Of a DNA stretch of 52,930 nt, positions 1 through 11,559 are shown piece by piece. Numbering within the stretch: position 1 is the first letter of the stretch; every line of letters begins with the position of its first letter. Under the pieces are notes generated by a model. It saw only the letters and a list, made by a program, of their open reading frames with translations. It was not told where the DNA came from and did not search any database. The DNA comes from Clostridia bacterium (lineage in GTDB: Bacteria > Bacillota > Clostridia > Oscillospirales > Acutalibacteraceae). The stretch covers positions 1 through 52,930 of the forward strand of contig JAFWZR010000029.1 in NCBI GenBank assembly GCA_017522225.1. Reading direction: 5' to 3'. Both the position numbers and the translations under genes were made by a program.

Positions 1-15
1 ATGAGCTACATCCGC
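1..15 (-). tRNA. 5' end of a tRNA gene, probably tRNA-Gly, cut by window edge
   Basis: Read on the minus strand the first 15 bases give GCGGATGTAGCTCAT, the acceptor strand and start of the D arm of a tRNA. The GCGGATG acceptor start is common in tRNA-Gly, but the anticodon lies outside the window, so the identity is a guess. It lies 7 bases downstream of tRNA-Asp and would be the third member of the same transcript. Confidence 0.6.
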
Positions 16-22
16 ATATGAA

Positions 23-99
23 TGGCGACCCGGAACGGGCTCGAACCGTCGACCTCTAGCGTGACAGGCTAGCGTTCTAACCAACTGAACTACCGGGCC
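23..99 (-). tRNA. tRNA-Asp (anticodon GTC)
   Basis: The minus strand folds as a full cloverleaf: acceptor GGCCCGG pairs with CCGGGTC (one G-U pair), the anticodon stem is CTAGC/GCTAG with loop CTGTCAC and anticodon GTC, the T arm has GGTTCGAGCCC, and the 3' CCA is encoded (23-25). It lies 3 bases downstream of tRNA-Val and is probably in the same transcript. Confidence 0.95.
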
Positions 100-102
100 G
101 TA

Positions 103-178
103 TGGTGGGAACAACAGGGCTCGAACCTGTGACCCTCTGCTTGTAAGGCAGATGCTCTCCCAGCTGAGCTATGCTCCC
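103..178 (-). tRNA. tRNA-Val (anticodon TAC)
   Basis: The minus strand gives acceptor GGGAGCA paired with TGTTCCC, D arm GCTCAGCTGGGAGAGC, anticodon stem TCTGC/GCAGA with loop CTTACAA (anticodon TAC, valine), T arm GGTTCGAGCCC and an encoded CCA (103-105). It is the first gene of the cluster and follows a sigma-A-like promoter. Confidence 0.95.
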
Positions 179-232
179 ATTCATCGCCATTTCACTTTTG
201 CATCCCCAGCCTATTGGCCGAGAACAGTTGAT

Positions 233-260
233 ATTATATCATACATTTCAGAAAAAGCAA
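233..260 (-). promoter_or_regulatory. Sigma-A-type promoter of the tRNA cluster
   Basis: On the minus strand TTGCTT (255-260) and TATAAT (233-238) are 16 bases apart, about 55 bases upstream of tRNA-Val. It reads toward the three tRNA genes. Nothing else recognisable was seen between the tRNAs and ligA apart from a GC-rich hairpin near 325-350. Confidence 0.6.
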
Positions 261-369
261 GTGTTTTTTTGCATTTTTTTGAAATTTTTTCAAATTATTT
301 TTCAGGTATATTTTTTGCGATTTTTCGGGCGGGTGCAAGCTCCCGCCCTGCCGTATTTTTCACCTGTTG

Positions 370-2411
<2,042 letters not shown>

Positions 2412-2413
2412 CA

Positions 2414-3034
2414 TTAAAAATCGGCAAATGTGGATGGAGTCACACCCACAATTATGCTTTCGGCAATACATATTTCAGAATCGTATTTAACAATCTTTAC
2501 CTTACCGCCGAATATAACATGGGTATTAATTGTGACACACAGAAAAATCTGATGCCTGGTCTGATTGACACCTGCCTGTTCAAAATTGTCTTCAAATCGT
2601 GTTGATGTAAGTCCACGCATAGTGACATAAAAGGTGATATCGGGACCTATTCCCGAAACTGTCTGGATACCCAGAAGTGCAGACAACGGAAGTGTTACCC
2701 TGTAAGTACCCATTCTGTTGATGTATTCATCTGTCTTTGTGCCTATTTTATTGCCTAGAGTATTGAGTGTTATGATATCAGCCGACAGAGATTTTATGTT
2801 GCCGTTATCATCATAAGTAAAGCTTACAATATCGGAATAATCGATTTTATAATCCTCCAACGCTTCTGTCAGACCTGCCGTAAGTGCAGATGAGGCAACA
2901 CTGTTTGCCTCAAGAGAGGATAAATCATCGCGGATGCTTTTTATTCTTAACTCTATAAATAAGAAAAGCCCGACCGCACAAAGCAGCAAAACTGCCGTAA
3001 CGGTCGGGATAATTATTTTTCTTCGCCGTTTCAT
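2414..3034 (-). CDS. yunB: Sporulation protein YunB
   Basis: A 206-residue protein with one N-terminal membrane anchor (about residues 7-28, rich in V, L and A) after a basic MKRRRK start, followed by an extracytoplasmic domain. The pattern SGIGPDITFYVTMRG and the C-terminal ESIIVGVTPSTF match the YunB family, which in Bacillus subtilis is made in the mother cell under sigma-E and contributes to spore development; its biochemical role is unknown. The ATG has GGCGGTG just upstream. It lies between sigA and ligA in the same direction. I could not identify a sigma-E promoter with confidence. Its presence supports a spore-forming ancestry. Confidence 0.85.
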   Translation of the reverse strand: MKRRRKIIIPTVTAVLLLCAVGLFLFIELRIKSIRDDLSSLEANSVASSALTAGLTEALEDYKIDYSDIVSFTYDDNGNIKSLSADIITLNTLGNKIGTKTDEYINRMGTYRVTLPLSALLGIQTVSGIGPDITFYVTMRGLTSTRFEDNFEQAGVNQTRHQIFLCVTINTHVIFGGKVKIVKYDSEICIAESIIVGVTPSTFADF

Positions 3035-3090
3035 TTTTCACCGCCTTATATCATATATTATGCGGCAAAAAGTGAAACTGTTATAGGGAA

Positions 3091-4197
3091 TCAGTCAAGG
3101 AAATCCTTGAGCTTCTTGCTTCTGCTCGGATGACGGAGCTTACGAAGAGCCTTTGCTTCAATCTGACGGATACGCTCACGTGTAACGTCAAACTCCTTAC
3201 CAACCTCTTCAAGGGTGTGAGGATGTCCGCCCTCGAGGCCGAAACGGAGCATAAGAACCTTCGCCTCACGCGGTGTAAGTGTTTTGAGAACTTCATCAAG
3301 CTGTTCCTTGAGGAGAAGGATAGATGCTGCATCTGCCGGTGCGGGAGCATCGTCGTCGGGAATGAAGTCACCAAGATGGCTGTCTTCCTCTTCACCGATA
3401 GGAGTTTCAAGTGAAACAGGCTCCTGCGCAACACGAAGGATTTCTCTTACCTTTGCAACAGGCATACCGAGTTCAACAGCAATGTCTTCAGCACTCGGAT
3501 CTCTGCCGTTTTTGTGGAGAAGCTGGCTGTTTGTCTTCTTTACCTTATTGATTGTTTCAACCATATGAACAGGGATACGGATTGTTCTTGCCTGGTCAGC
3601 AATAGCTCTTGTAATAGCCTGTCTTATCCACCATGTAGCATATGTTGAAAACTTAAAGCCCTTAGTATAGTCGAACTTATCAACTGCCTTGATAAGGCCA
3701 AGGTTACCCTCCTGAATAAGGTCAAGGAAGTGCATACCTCTGCCGACATATCTTTTTGCAATAGAAACAACCAGACGGAGGTTAGCCTCAGCAAGTCTTT
3801 TCTTTGCACTTTCATCGTCATCTACAATACGTACTGCAAGCTCAATTTCTTCCTCTGCAGTAAGAAGAGGAATACGGCCGATTTCCTTAAGATAAACCTT
3901 AACGGGGTCATCGTTACCCTGTGCCTTATCGTCAACATCTTCTGTTGCAAGCTCGGCTGACTTAGGCATATCCATGTTAAAATCAATGGTGAGCTCGTCG
4001 ATATTCGGAAGGTCATCAATAAGCTCGATATTCTGGTTTTCAAGAGTTTCATAGAATTTATCAAGCTCGTCAATATCGATATCCATATCAATAAGAGCCT
4101 GATCGATCTCCTGCGAAGTAAGCTTTCCTGTTACCTTACCTTTTTCAAGCAAGAGCTTAAGGGGTGATTTCTTTTGTTCGGGTACCTGATTTTCCAT
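3091..4197 (-). CDS. sigA: RNA polymerase primary sigma factor SigA (RpoD)
   Basis: The housekeeping sigma factor. At 368 residues it is the size of Gram-positive SigA. Visible are an N-terminal region 1.1-like acidic segment, region 1.2 starting near [11 protein letters not shown], region 2 with [18 protein letters not shown] and [12 protein letters not shown] for -10 recognition, region 3, and region 4 with a helix-turn-helix ([20 protein letters not shown]) for the -35. The frame opens at TTG 4203, but AGGAG lies eight bases from the ATG at 4197 and only two from the TTG, so the ATG is chosen. It follows dnaG by 17 bases, the classical dnaG-sigA macromolecular synthesis operon, with dgt upstream. 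Confidence 0.97.
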   Translation of the reverse strand: MENQVPEQKKSPLKLLLEKGKVTGKLTSQEIDQALIDMDIDIDELDKFYETLENQNIELIDDLPNIDELTIDFNMDMPKSAELATEDVDDKAQGNDDPVKVYLKEIGRIPLLTAEEEIELAVRIVDDDESAKKRLAEANLRLVVSIAKRYVGRGMHFLDLIQEGNLGLIKAVDKFDYTKGFKFSTYATWWIRQAITRAIADQARTIRIPVHMVETINKVKKTNSQLLHKNGRDPSAEDIAVELGMPVAKVREILRVAQEPVSLETPIGEEEDSHLGDFIPDDDAPAPADAASILLLKEQLDEVLKTLTPREAKVLMLRFGLEGGHPHTLEEVGKEFDVTRERIRQIEAKALRKLRHPSRSKKLKDFLD

Positions 4198-4214
4198 AGA
4201 CAATTCTCCTTTTA

Positions 4215-5969
4215 TTAAACTTCCGTTTTCCTGAATAGATTTTTGAAGTCTTCGTCATTAAGCTCTGCGGCATTAACTCCCGCAGACTTAACCTTTTCTT
4301 CTTTTAATACCTTTATGCAATCGTTACACTCGGCAACGGTGTTGCTGATAGTACCTCCCATCGCACCGAACTGAGCAAGTCTGCCCATTTCTTCGGGAGT
4401 AAATTCTGCAGCAAACATTGAAAGTTCAATGCTTCTGCCGTTTTCGATACGCTCTGACAGCGCTGCGTAAACACGCCTGTTGAATTCCGTTATGAAAAGC
4501 TCTTCGCTGACATTATCCTTGATTTTACGGTAAAAATCAGGATTTAACATAAGACTGGCAATAAGCACCTCTTCCGCCTTAGCGGCACGGATGTGCTTAG
4601 CTTTTTCGGGATTCACTGCATCTTTCGGAGTAACCGTTTCTTTCACAATTTCGTTAAAGCGGTTCTTTTTCTGTGCCTCAAGCTTACGCTTGTACGCACG
4701 TCTTACCTCCTGCAGAATTGCATCCTTGCTTATGCTCATTTCCTGTGCAAGCTTAGCCGCATACGCATCCTGCTCAATCGCATTAGCAGTTGCAAGAACA
4801 CCTGCAACTGCAGTAAGAAATTTCGTTTTGCCGTCAATCGAATCAAGGTCGTACTTTTCACGTTCACGAAGGATTGCATATTCGATATCGTTTGCCGCAC
4901 CCTCTATGAGACTGCGAAATTTTTCCTTGCCGTAATTTTTGATAATTTCGTCAGGATCCTTTCCGCCCGTAAGCTTAAGCACGCGGATTTTAACTCCCGT
5001 TCTGCTGAAAATATCAATAGCACGTCGGGTAGCCTTCTGTCCCGCTTCGTCGGAGTCATAGGCAAGAACAACCTCCTGCGCATAACGTGAAACCAGGCGT
5101 GCCTGCTCCTGTGTCAGTGCCGTACCAAGACAGGCAATTGAATTGGTAAAGCCTGCCTGATGCAAGGCAATGACATCCATATATCCCTCGGCTACAATTA
5201 TCTGTGACGGATTGCCGTTCTTTGCAAAATTAAGTGCAAAAACGCCGTCACTCTTTTTGTAAACCAGAGTATCTGATGTGTTGATGTATTTTGGCTTTGA
5301 GTCATCAAGAACTCGTCCGCCGAAAGCGATTACATTACCGCGCAGGTCAATGATAGGAACCATTGCTCGGTTTTTGAAATTGTCATAATAGTGTGTGTGT
5401 CCGTTCTTTTCGGATTTGCGGACAAGGTTTGCATCAAAAAGTTCCTGATTCGTAAAGCCCTTTGAACGCATATGCTTTAAAAGTGCATCCCACGAGTCAG
5501 GTGCATAGCCAAGACCGAAGTGCCTTATCGTCTGCATTGTAAGGCGTCTGCCGAGGAAATAATCAAGACCGATTTTCCCCTGTTCAGACATCATTGTGGC
5601 ATGGAAAAACTTTGCTGCTTCGCGGTTTGCCGCAAGAATACGCTGACGGTGCCTAGCAAGCGAATCGTCATAACCGTCCTCAGGCATTTTCATACCCGCT
5701 CTTTCGGCAAGAACCTTCACAGCCTCCACATAATCAAGATTTTCGATCTGACGGACAAAGGTGATTGCATCTCCGCCCGCACCGCATCCGAAGCAATAAT
5801 ATGACTGACTGTCGGTATAAATCGTAAAAGACGGTGTTTTTTCATTATGAAAGGGGCAAAGACCTTTTACAAGTCTGCCTCTTTTTGAAAGATTAACATA
5901 GGGTGAAATAACACTTTCAATATCGGTACGTGCCCGGAGTTCAGTAAGGAACTCATCACTGATTGCCAT
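4215..5969 (-). CDS. dnaG: DNA primase DnaG
   Basis: Synthesises RNA primers for replication. The 584-residue protein has the N-terminal CHC2 zinc finger (C38, H41, C59, C62; [11 protein letters not shown] ... YYCFGCG), the RNA polymerase core with its TOPRIM segment ([15 protein letters not shown] and the acidic [11 protein letters not shown]), and a C-terminal helicase-interaction region. The start codon lies one base after the dgt stop (TAATATG), so translation is probably coupled. Downstream is sigA. Confidence 0.97.
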   Translation of the reverse strand: MAISDEFLTELRARTDIESVISPYVNLSKRGRLVKGLCPFHNEKTPSFTIYTDSQSYYCFGCGAGGDAITFVRQIENLDYVEAVKVLAERAGMKMPEDGYDDSLARHRQRILAANREAAKFFHATMMSEQGKIGLDYFLGRRLTMQTIRHFGLGYAPDSWDALLKHMRSKGFTNQELFDANLVRKSEKNGHTHYYDNFKNRAMVPIIDLRGNVIAFGGRVLDDSKPKYINTSDTLVYKKSDGVFALNFAKNGNPSQIIVAEGYMDVIALHQAGFTNSIACLGTALTQEQARLVSRYAQEVVLAYDSDEAGQKATRRAIDIFSRTGVKIRVLKLTGGKDPDEIIKNYGKEKFRSLIEGAANDIEYAILREREKYDLDSIDGKTKFLTAVAGVLATANAIEQDAYAAKLAQEMSISKDAILQEVRRAYKRKLEAQKKNRFNEIVKETVTPKDAVNPEKAKHIRAAKAEEVLIASLMLNPDFYRKIKDNVSEELFITEFNRRVYAALSERIENGRSIELSMFAAEFTPEEMGRLAQFGAMGGTISNTVAECNDCIKVLKEEKVKSAGVNAAELNDEDFKNLFRKTEV

Positions 5970-5970
5970 A

Positions 5971-6981
5971 TTATTCCCCCTTCATTACAACCCACGAACG
6001 AGGAACAAAAAGCTCTTCAAAGGTGTGCACCGCATACCTGTCCGTCATACCTGCAATGTAGTCACAGGCAGCACGCTCAACGCCTTCTTTTTCACGGATA
6101 ATCTTATACTCCGCGGGCATCTCATCGGGATGAATGAGAAAATACTCATAGAGCCATTTTATCATTTCAATCGCACGTGCTTCCTCACCCTTGCAGACGG
6201 GATTGGTGTACACTCTCTCGAACATAAAGCTGTGCAGGGTTGCAAAAGCATCGGCACAGTCCTCACCGAGGATAATATCGTTTTTACTGTTATTGACGGC
6301 AGAAAGAACAAGCTTATTGATACGCTGTGATTTATTCTGCCCCAAAGCATCACGGATATCGGCGGGAATGTCAGTTTCCTTGAGAACACGGGCATGAACT
6401 GCATCATCGATATCGTGATTTATGTACGCAATACGGTCGGCAAGACGGACTATTCTGCCCTCAAGAGTGAAAGCCTCCGTACCTGATGTATGGCAGACAA
6501 TACCGTCACGCACCTCTTCGGTAAGATTGAGTCCTCTGCCTTCTTTTTCGATAACATCTGCAACGCGCAGACTTTGCTCGTAATGACGGAAGCCTCCGTC
6601 ATAAACACTGTTGAGCGCTCTTTCACCCGCGTGGCCAAAGGGAGTATGACCGAGATCATGGCCCAGAGAAATTGCCTCCGTCAGTGTTTCGTTGAGCCCG
6701 AGTGCAATTGCAATTGTCCGTGCAATCTGTGCAACCTCGAGCGTGTGGGTAAGACGCGTACGGTAATAGTCACCCATCGGTGACAAAAAGACCTGCGTCT
6801 TGTGCTTTAATCTTCTGAATGAATTGGAATGGATAACACGGTCACGGTCACGTTGGAAGCAGGTGCGCAGCTCACACTCTTCTTCAGGGCGGAGTCTGCC
6901 ACGGCTTAAGTCTGCAAAGCAGGCATTGGGACTTAAAATCTTATGCTCATTCTCGCAGGTGATTTCTCTGACAGTCTTCAC
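5971..6981 (-). CDS. dgt: Deoxyguanosinetriphosphate triphosphohydrolase-like HD protein
   Basis: A dNTP triphosphohydrolase of the HD superfamily, releasing triphosphate from deoxynucleoside triphosphates; the substrate range here is unknown. The 336-residue product has the signature FRRLKHKTQVF, RLTHTLEVAQIA (first metal histidine), GHDLGHTPFGHAGE (HD motif) and a late DRIAYINHDIDD. This is the shorter Gram-positive Dgt-like form. A GTG at 6981 with GGAG eight bases upstream is preferred to the GTG at 6990, which touches that same GGAG. First gene of the dgt-dnaG-sigA operon. Upstream TATAAT near 7022 may be its -10 but no good -35 is visible. Confidence 0.92.
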   Translation of the reverse strand: MKTVREITCENEHKILSPNACFADLSRGRLRPEEECELRTCFQRDRDRVIHSNSFRRLKHKTQVFLSPMGDYYRTRLTHTLEVAQIARTIAIALGLNETLTEAISLGHDLGHTPFGHAGERALNSVYDGGFRHYEQSLRVADVIEKEGRGLNLTEEVRDGIVCHTSGTEAFTLEGRIVRLADRIAYINHDIDDAVHARVLKETDIPADIRDALGQNKSQRINKLVLSAVNNSKNDIILGEDCADAFATLHSFMFERVYTNPVCKGEEARAIEMIKWLYEYFLIHPDEMPAEYKIIREKEGVERAACDYIAGMTDRYAVHTFEELFVPRSWVVMKGE

Positions 6982-7058
6982 TTTTATCACTCCAATCGTG
7001 TTTTTATAACCCTCTACTTATTATATACTCCAAAAATTTTGCTTTTCCTTTAATAAAA

Positions 7059-7676
7059 TCAAAAATATTTAAATTCTTCTCCGATTTCTTCGGTGTGGAA
7101 CTTTCCGAAACTCATATCGACAAGCTTTGCATCAAAGCCTGCAACATCGTCGACAGGAAGCTTGAAGGTAACCGTAACATTATCCGCAAACTCAGTGTCA
7201 TCAATCACTCCGCCCATTTCGGGTATAAAGGAATTGAGTCTGCCGTAAAAATTATAGTCGCAGGTAACTCTGAGCACCTTGCAAAGCTTCATGGTAATAA
7301 TCTTACCCGCATCAACAGCAATCTTTGCCGTGTGCGAATATGCACGAACAAGACCGCCCGCGCCAAGAAGTGTTCCGCCGAAATAACGGGTGGCAACAAC
7401 AACGCAATCGGTTACATTCTCTTTTAAAAGAACATCGAGCACCGGTATACCTGCGGTGCCCTGCGGTTCACCGTCATCAGAATAACGGCGTACCTGTCCC
7501 TCGCGAAGCACATAAGCATAGACATTGTGGGTAGCATCCCAATGCTTAGACTTGATTGAGTTTATGAAGCTGACGGCCTCCTCCTGTGTTGTAACAGGCT
7601 TGATGTAGCCGATAAAGCGTGACTTGCGTTCGATAAACTCGTCACTCGATTCGTTGAGAATGGTTCTGTATTCCAA
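7059..7676 (-). CDS. yigZ: YigZ/UPF0029 family protein (IMPACT-like)
   Basis: A 205-residue protein of the YigZ family: N-terminal UPF0029 (IMPACT) domain with FIERKSRFIGY, DDGEPQGTAG and the glycine-rich RYFGGTLLGAGGL, and a C-terminal DUF1949-type ferredoxin-like domain. Related proteins are linked to translation control or act as dipeptidases, but the function is not settled. The frame runs farther upstream, but GGAGGTG lies five bases before a TTG at 7676 that gives the usual family start (M)EYRTIL, so a TTG start is assigned. The rpmE terminator abuts its ribosome binding site, leaving no room for a promoter between. Confidence 0.9.
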   Translation of the reverse strand: MEYRTILNESSDEFIERKSRFIGYIKPVTTQEEAVSFINSIKSKHWDATHNVYAYVLREGQVRRYSDDGEPQGTAGIPVLDVLLKENVTDCVVVATRYFGGTLLGAGGLVRAYSHTAKIAVDAGKIITMKLCKVLRVTCDYNFYGRLNSFIPEMGGVIDDTEFADNVTVTFKLPVDDVAGFDAKLVDMSFGKFHTEEIGEEFKYF

Positions 7677-7690
7677 ACGGTTCACCTCCG

Positions 7691-7723
7691 AAAAAAATAC
7701 GGCGATGCAAGAAAAGCATCGCC
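7691..7723 (-). terminator. Rho-independent terminator of rpmE
   Basis: On the minus strand GGCGATGC and GCATCGCC (7701-7723) form a stem with a seven-base loop, followed by GTATTTTTTT. It lies 20 bases after the rpmE stop and directly before the yigZ ribosome binding site. Confidence 0.85.
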
Positions 7724-7743
7724 TTATTTTACAAAGTCGTAAA

Positions 7744-7947
7744 TTATTTTGACAAATTGAAACGCTTGTTAAAACGGTCAACACGTCCGCCTGTATCTAC
7801 AAGCTTCTGCTTACCTGTAAAGAACGGATGACATTTTGAGCAAATATCAACACGCAAATTCTCCTTGGTAGAACGAGTCTCTATCTCATTACCGCAAGCA
7901 CAACGAATAACTGTCTTTTCGTACTTAGGATGGATTCCTTCCTTCAT
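7744..7947 (-). CDS. rpmE: 50S ribosomal protein L31, zinc-binding type
   Basis: Large-subunit ribosomal protein L31. The 67-residue product [11 protein letters not shown]... carries the zinc-binding cysteines CACGN and CSKC and the conserved [20 protein letters not shown]. All four zinc ligands are present, so this is the zinc-type and not the zinc-free paralogue. An in-frame GTG lies nine codons upstream, but GAGGTG six bases before the ATG at 7947 and the family length fix the start. It has its own promoter and terminator. Confidence 0.96.
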   Translation of the reverse strand: MKEGIHPKYEKTVIRCACGNEIETRSTKENLRVDICSKCHPFFTGKQKLVDTGGRVDRFNKRFNLSK

Positions 7948-7983
7948 TACTGTCACCTCTTTCGAAATATTCACGCAGATGGT

Positions 7984-8012
7984 ATTCTACCACATAATAA
8001 AAAAAATTGCAA
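7984..8012 (-). promoter_or_regulatory. Predicted promoter of rpmE
   Basis: Minus strand TTGCAA (8007-8012) and TAGAAT (7984-7989) separated by 17 bases, about 37 bases upstream of the rpmE ATG and just after the addA stop. Confidence 0.65.
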
Positions 8013-8028
8013 CAGTTTTTTTATATTT

Positions 8029-11000
8029 TTACAAAGGAATATATTCTGCGTTTTCAAATGAATAAATAAGAGTGCCTTTTACGGGCATTCCCGTGCATTC
8101 TGCCAGAGCAAATTCGTACATTTTAAGCTGCGTACGGTAGCGTTCGCGCAGTTCTTCTGCCGTCACCCCTCTGTCGGTTTTGTAATCGACAATGACCAGC
8201 TCACCGTCCTCGACAAATGCACAGTCAACATAACCCTGAATAACCACGGTTTCATCACACGGCACATCAAGGTCGTGATAAAGCTCACAAGCCTTGATTC
8301 CGACAGTAACCTGCTTTTCACGTAACAGACAGGGTGATTTTCTGATTCTCTGTGCAATATCGCTTTCAAAAAAACGTCTGAGCTTATCTTTTTCGAGTGC
8401 CTCCGCCTCCTGAACGGTCAGATGGCGGTCAGCAATCATCTTTTCTATCTGGGCGTCAATATCAAAGCTTTCCCGGGAATAGTCAAAGAACTCCATAAAC
8501 TTATGCGTTGCCGTACCGCGGCTTGCAGGATTGAGGCCTGACTTTGAAAGGAACTGTGGCTTTGATGCGGCAAAATATTGCGTAGAAAATCCCGTTGAAT
8601 CAAACTCTGACGGAGCACTCTTGGCACGGACAAATGCAAGTGAGCTGTACGGATAACGGTAATCAATTCTCTCTCTGATTTCTTCCAACAGTTCTTTGTC
8701 AGCAGGTACTTTTTCACGCACAAGCATTGTGCCGTCAGCGGTTGATGTGCCGTTTATTACGCTGACCTGAAGCCTTTCTGTGCAACGAAGCTCCGAAATC
8801 ATCGTCTCCCTGCCCGACATCACACGCAGAACGGATGCATCGGGATGGCGTAGAAAAGCCATAAGAAGCCAGTCTGCCATTGATGTTTTATCCAGAACAT
8901 TCTCGGACTCAATGTTTATCCGCTCTTCATTTACACACAAAGAAAGATCTTCGAGCTTTGATTCGGGCTTGTCATAGCGTGTAACACAGATAAGCCTTTC
9001 CTTCGCACGTGTCATTGCAACATAGAGAACTCGGAGTTCTTCGGACAATGCGGAGAAGTTTTCGGCAAGATAAAGTGCTTTTTTACCGACCGTAGAATAC
9101 CGACACTTTGTGCGGGAATCACGTCGGTCAAAGCAAATTCCGAAATCGGGATGAAATGCCGCGATACCTTTTTGGTTATCGTTTGTAAATTTATTATTTA
9201 GGTCTGCAAGAATACACACGGGGAATTCAAGACCCTTGCTTTTATGGATTGTCATAATACGGACAACATCTGCCGCCTCGGAAATATCCGACGCGCTTTC
9301 AAGGTCAGCATCCTGACGCTGTACACGGTCAATGAAGCGGATAAAGCCCGACAAGCCGCGCTTGCCCGAGTCTTCATATTTTACTGCATAGTCAAGCAGC
9401 ATATTAAGGTTTGCGTTGCGCTGCGAGCCGTTTTTAAGAGCAGTAACAATTGCCTTGTAGCCTGTAATTTCGTACAGCTCACGCACAAATTCCGAACAGG
9501 CAAGTGTTGACGAGAGCATACGCAGATTGTCGAGCTTTTCTAAGAATGAAATGCATTTTTTATTCCCGTTTTGCGCGGAATTAAGAACGCAATGGTAAAG
9601 AGGTTTCTTTCTTTCTTCAACTCTCATCCTCGCAAGGTCATCTGCGGTAAAGCCATAAATCGGTGAAAGCATTACCGCAAGCAACGGTATATCCTGAAGC
9701 GGATTATCCGTTACGCGCATCAGATTCAGCATTGTGCTGATCTCGGTTGAAGCAAAAAATCCCGCCTTGTTCGCAACGTATGCAGGTATGTTATTCTGTG
9801 CAAGGACTTCGGCATAAAGCTCTGCCCTGCCACCGCCCGTTGCACGCATAAGAACACAGAAATCGCGGTAGGTTACAGGGCGCATGCCGTCCTTTTGAGT
9901 AACAAGCATACCGCTTTCCATAACCGAACGAATTGTATCAGCAATATGCTGCGCTTCAATTTCACGGGTAACGTGTCCGCCATCCTGTGTCGGTGTTACA
10001 ATATGAAGCTCTGCTTGCGGAAAATCGCATCCGTCATAAGGTGCCGCCGCAACCAACGCTTCTTTTTCGTCATAGTTAAGCTCACCTGCATTTTCCGACA
10101 TCAACTGACTGAAAACAAAATTTACATTTTCGGTAACACCTGAACGGCTTCGGAAATTACGATCAAGAGTAATTTTTGCAGGATAGTTATTTTCAATATA
10201 ATCCTCAAGTCCGTCACGGCGGCGCAGGAAAATACCCGGCATAGCCTGGCGGAAGCGGTAGATACTCTGCTTGACGTCACCTACCATAAACATATTGCTC
10301 TCATCTTTTGATACCGCCCAGAACAGAGTGTTCTGAAGCTCGTTGATATCCTGAAACTCGTCAACAAGAATTTCGTCGAATTTCTGTGAAAGCTCCTGAG
10401 CAAGCTTTGTTTTAACAGGCATACCGTCTTCGTTATAAGTAACAAGAAGTCTGAGTGCAAGATGTGTAATATCCGAAAAATCAACACTGTTGGTCTTCTG
10501 CTTTTCTTCCCACAGAAGCTCACTGTAGCGTTGCACGATTTCAAGCAGCTTTTCAACCACAGGTCTGAGGTAACGCATATCCTCCGCGTGCTCAGCTGAG
10601 GTTGCACAGAAATATTTAGGAAGCCTTTTGGTAAGCTCATCCGTTATGGACTTTTTCTGCTTTTTTGCAAAATCAGCAACCTCTGAGGAATATCCCTTAG
10701 GAAGTCTGCCAAGCGCAGGAAACTTGAGTGAACGAAGAGCGAAAAGAGATTCATCCCACTTATTCTGTTCCAGAAGCTCACGGAGGTTTTCAGTAAGCTT
10801 TTCCATTTCAGCAAAGCAGAGACCATATTTTTCACCTACGGTTTCGTCGTCGGTGAAAGATGCCTGCACCTGAGAAATCACCGAAAGACATCTGCAGACA
10901 ATACCGTACGCATAAGTGAGTATCATCATCCCCCAGCTGCTTTCCTCCAACGGACTGTCATCGTAATAGTTATTTCTGAGACCTTCAAGGAATGCCGAAG

Positions 11001-11559
11001 GACGCGCAAAAGCCATTGCATATCCGTAAAGCTTGGAGACAAGCTCACCGACAGCACTGTCATCCGTACCGCTTGCAAGGAGATTGATAAGCTCGGTAAA
11101 AGCTTCTGAACCTTCTTTATAATACTCATCAAGAGTTCTGCTCATTGCCTCAGCTTCGGTAAGCTTCAGCTGGGCACTCTCGAGCATTTTGTAATCGGGA
11201 GAGAGGTCGAGATCGTGAAAGTTTTCCTTGACGATGTCGTTACAGAAGCTGTCAATTGTACTGATTTTTGCAAACGGAAGCATTATAAGCTGACGCTTGA
11301 GATGTTCATCGTCAGGATTTTTGCGAAGCTCGTCATTGATAGCCTGCGAAATTCTTTCCCTCATCTGTTGGGTAGCCGCACGCGTAAAGGTTACAATAAG
11401 GAGTCTGTCAGCTGTGCAGGGCTTTTCCCTGTCCATAAGTCGTCGGATAACACGCTCAACAAGAACAGCGGTCTTTCCTGAACCTGCAGCAGCGGAAACA
11501 AGAACGGTGCCGTTACGCGAATCTATGGCTTTTTTCTGTTCAGCGGTCCATTCAGGCAT
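8029..11559 (-). CDS. addA: ATP-dependent helicase/nuclease subunit A (AddA)
   Basis: Helicase-nuclease subunit of AddAB, which resects double-strand breaks to Chi-type sites for RecA loading. The 1176-residue protein has a UvrD-type helicase with Walker A AAAGSGKTAVL, the motif Ia region VTFTRAATQQM, motif II VDEFQDINELQ, motif VI VAMTRAKERL, and a C-terminal RecB-family nuclease with GELVIVDYKTDRG and the QLKMYEFAL helix. The ATG at 11559, eight bases after AGGAGG, is preferred to a GTG at 11568. The start overlaps the end of addB by eight bases (ATGCCTGA), so the two are translationally coupled. Confidence 0.96.
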   Translation of the reverse strand: MPEWTAEQKKAIDSRNGTVLVSAAAGSGKTAVLVERVIRRLMDREKPCTADRLLIVTFTRAATQQMRERISQAINDELRKNPDDEHLKRQLIMLPFAKISTIDSFCNDIVKENFHDLDLSPDYKMLESAQLKLTEAEAMSRTLDEYYKEGSEAFTELINLLASGTDDSAVGELVSKLYGYAMAFARPSAFLEGLRNNYYDDSPLEESSWGMMILTYAYGIVCRCLSVISQVQASFTDDETVGEKYGLCFAEMEKLTENLRELLEQNKWDESLFALRSLKFPALGRLPKGYSSEVADFAKKQKKSITDELTKRLPKYFCATSAEHAEDMRYLRPVVEKLLEIVQRYSELLWEEKQKTNSVDFSDITHLALRLLVTYNEDGMPVKTKLAQELSQKFDEILVDEFQDINELQNTLFWAVSKDESNMFMVGDVKQSIYRFRQAMPGIFLRRRDGLEDYIENNYPAKITLDRNFRSRSGVTENVNFVFSQLMSENAGELNYDEKEALVAAAPYDGCDFPQAELHIVTPTQDGGHVTREIEAQHIADTIRSVMESGMLVTQKDGMRPVTYRDFCVLMRATGGGRAELYAEVLAQNNIPAYVANKAGFFASTEISTMLNLMRVTDNPLQDIPLLAVMLSPIYGFTADDLARMRVEERKKPLYHCVLNSAQNGNKKCISFLEKLDNLRMLSSTLACSEFVRELYEITGYKAIVTALKNGSQRNANLNMLLDYAVKYEDSGKRGLSGFIRFIDRVQRQDADLESASDISEAADVVRIMTIHKSKGLEFPVCILADLNNKFTNDNQKGIAAFHPDFGICFDRRDSRTKCRYSTVGKKALYLAENFSALSEELRVLYVAMTRAKERLICVTRYDKPESKLEDLSLCVNEERINIESENVLDKTSMADWLLMAFLRHPDASVLRVMSGRETMISELRCTERLQVSVINGTSTADGTMLVREKVPADKELLEEIRERIDYRYPYSSLAFVRAKSAPSEFDSTGFSTQYFAASKPQFLSKSGLNPASRGTATHKFMEFFDYSRESFDIDAQIEKMIADRHLTVQEAEALEKDKLRRFFESDIAQRIRKSPCLLREKQVTVGIKACELYHDLDVPCDETVVIQGYVDCAFVEDGELVIVDYKTDRGVTAEELRERYRTQLKMYEFALAECTGMPVKGTLIYSFENAEYIPL

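Noticed and set aside
318-352. GC-rich hairpin (GGGCGGG/CCCGCCC) downstream of ligA, possible terminator
   Set aside because: On the ligA strand the stem is followed by A-rich sequence and not by a T tract, so it does not fit a rho-independent terminator in that direction; no plus-strand gene ends there.
2414-3090. Sigma-E or sigma-G promoter for yunB
   Set aside because: A/T-rich hexamers near 3040-3060 resemble parts of these consensus sequences, but no pair with proper spacing is convincing.
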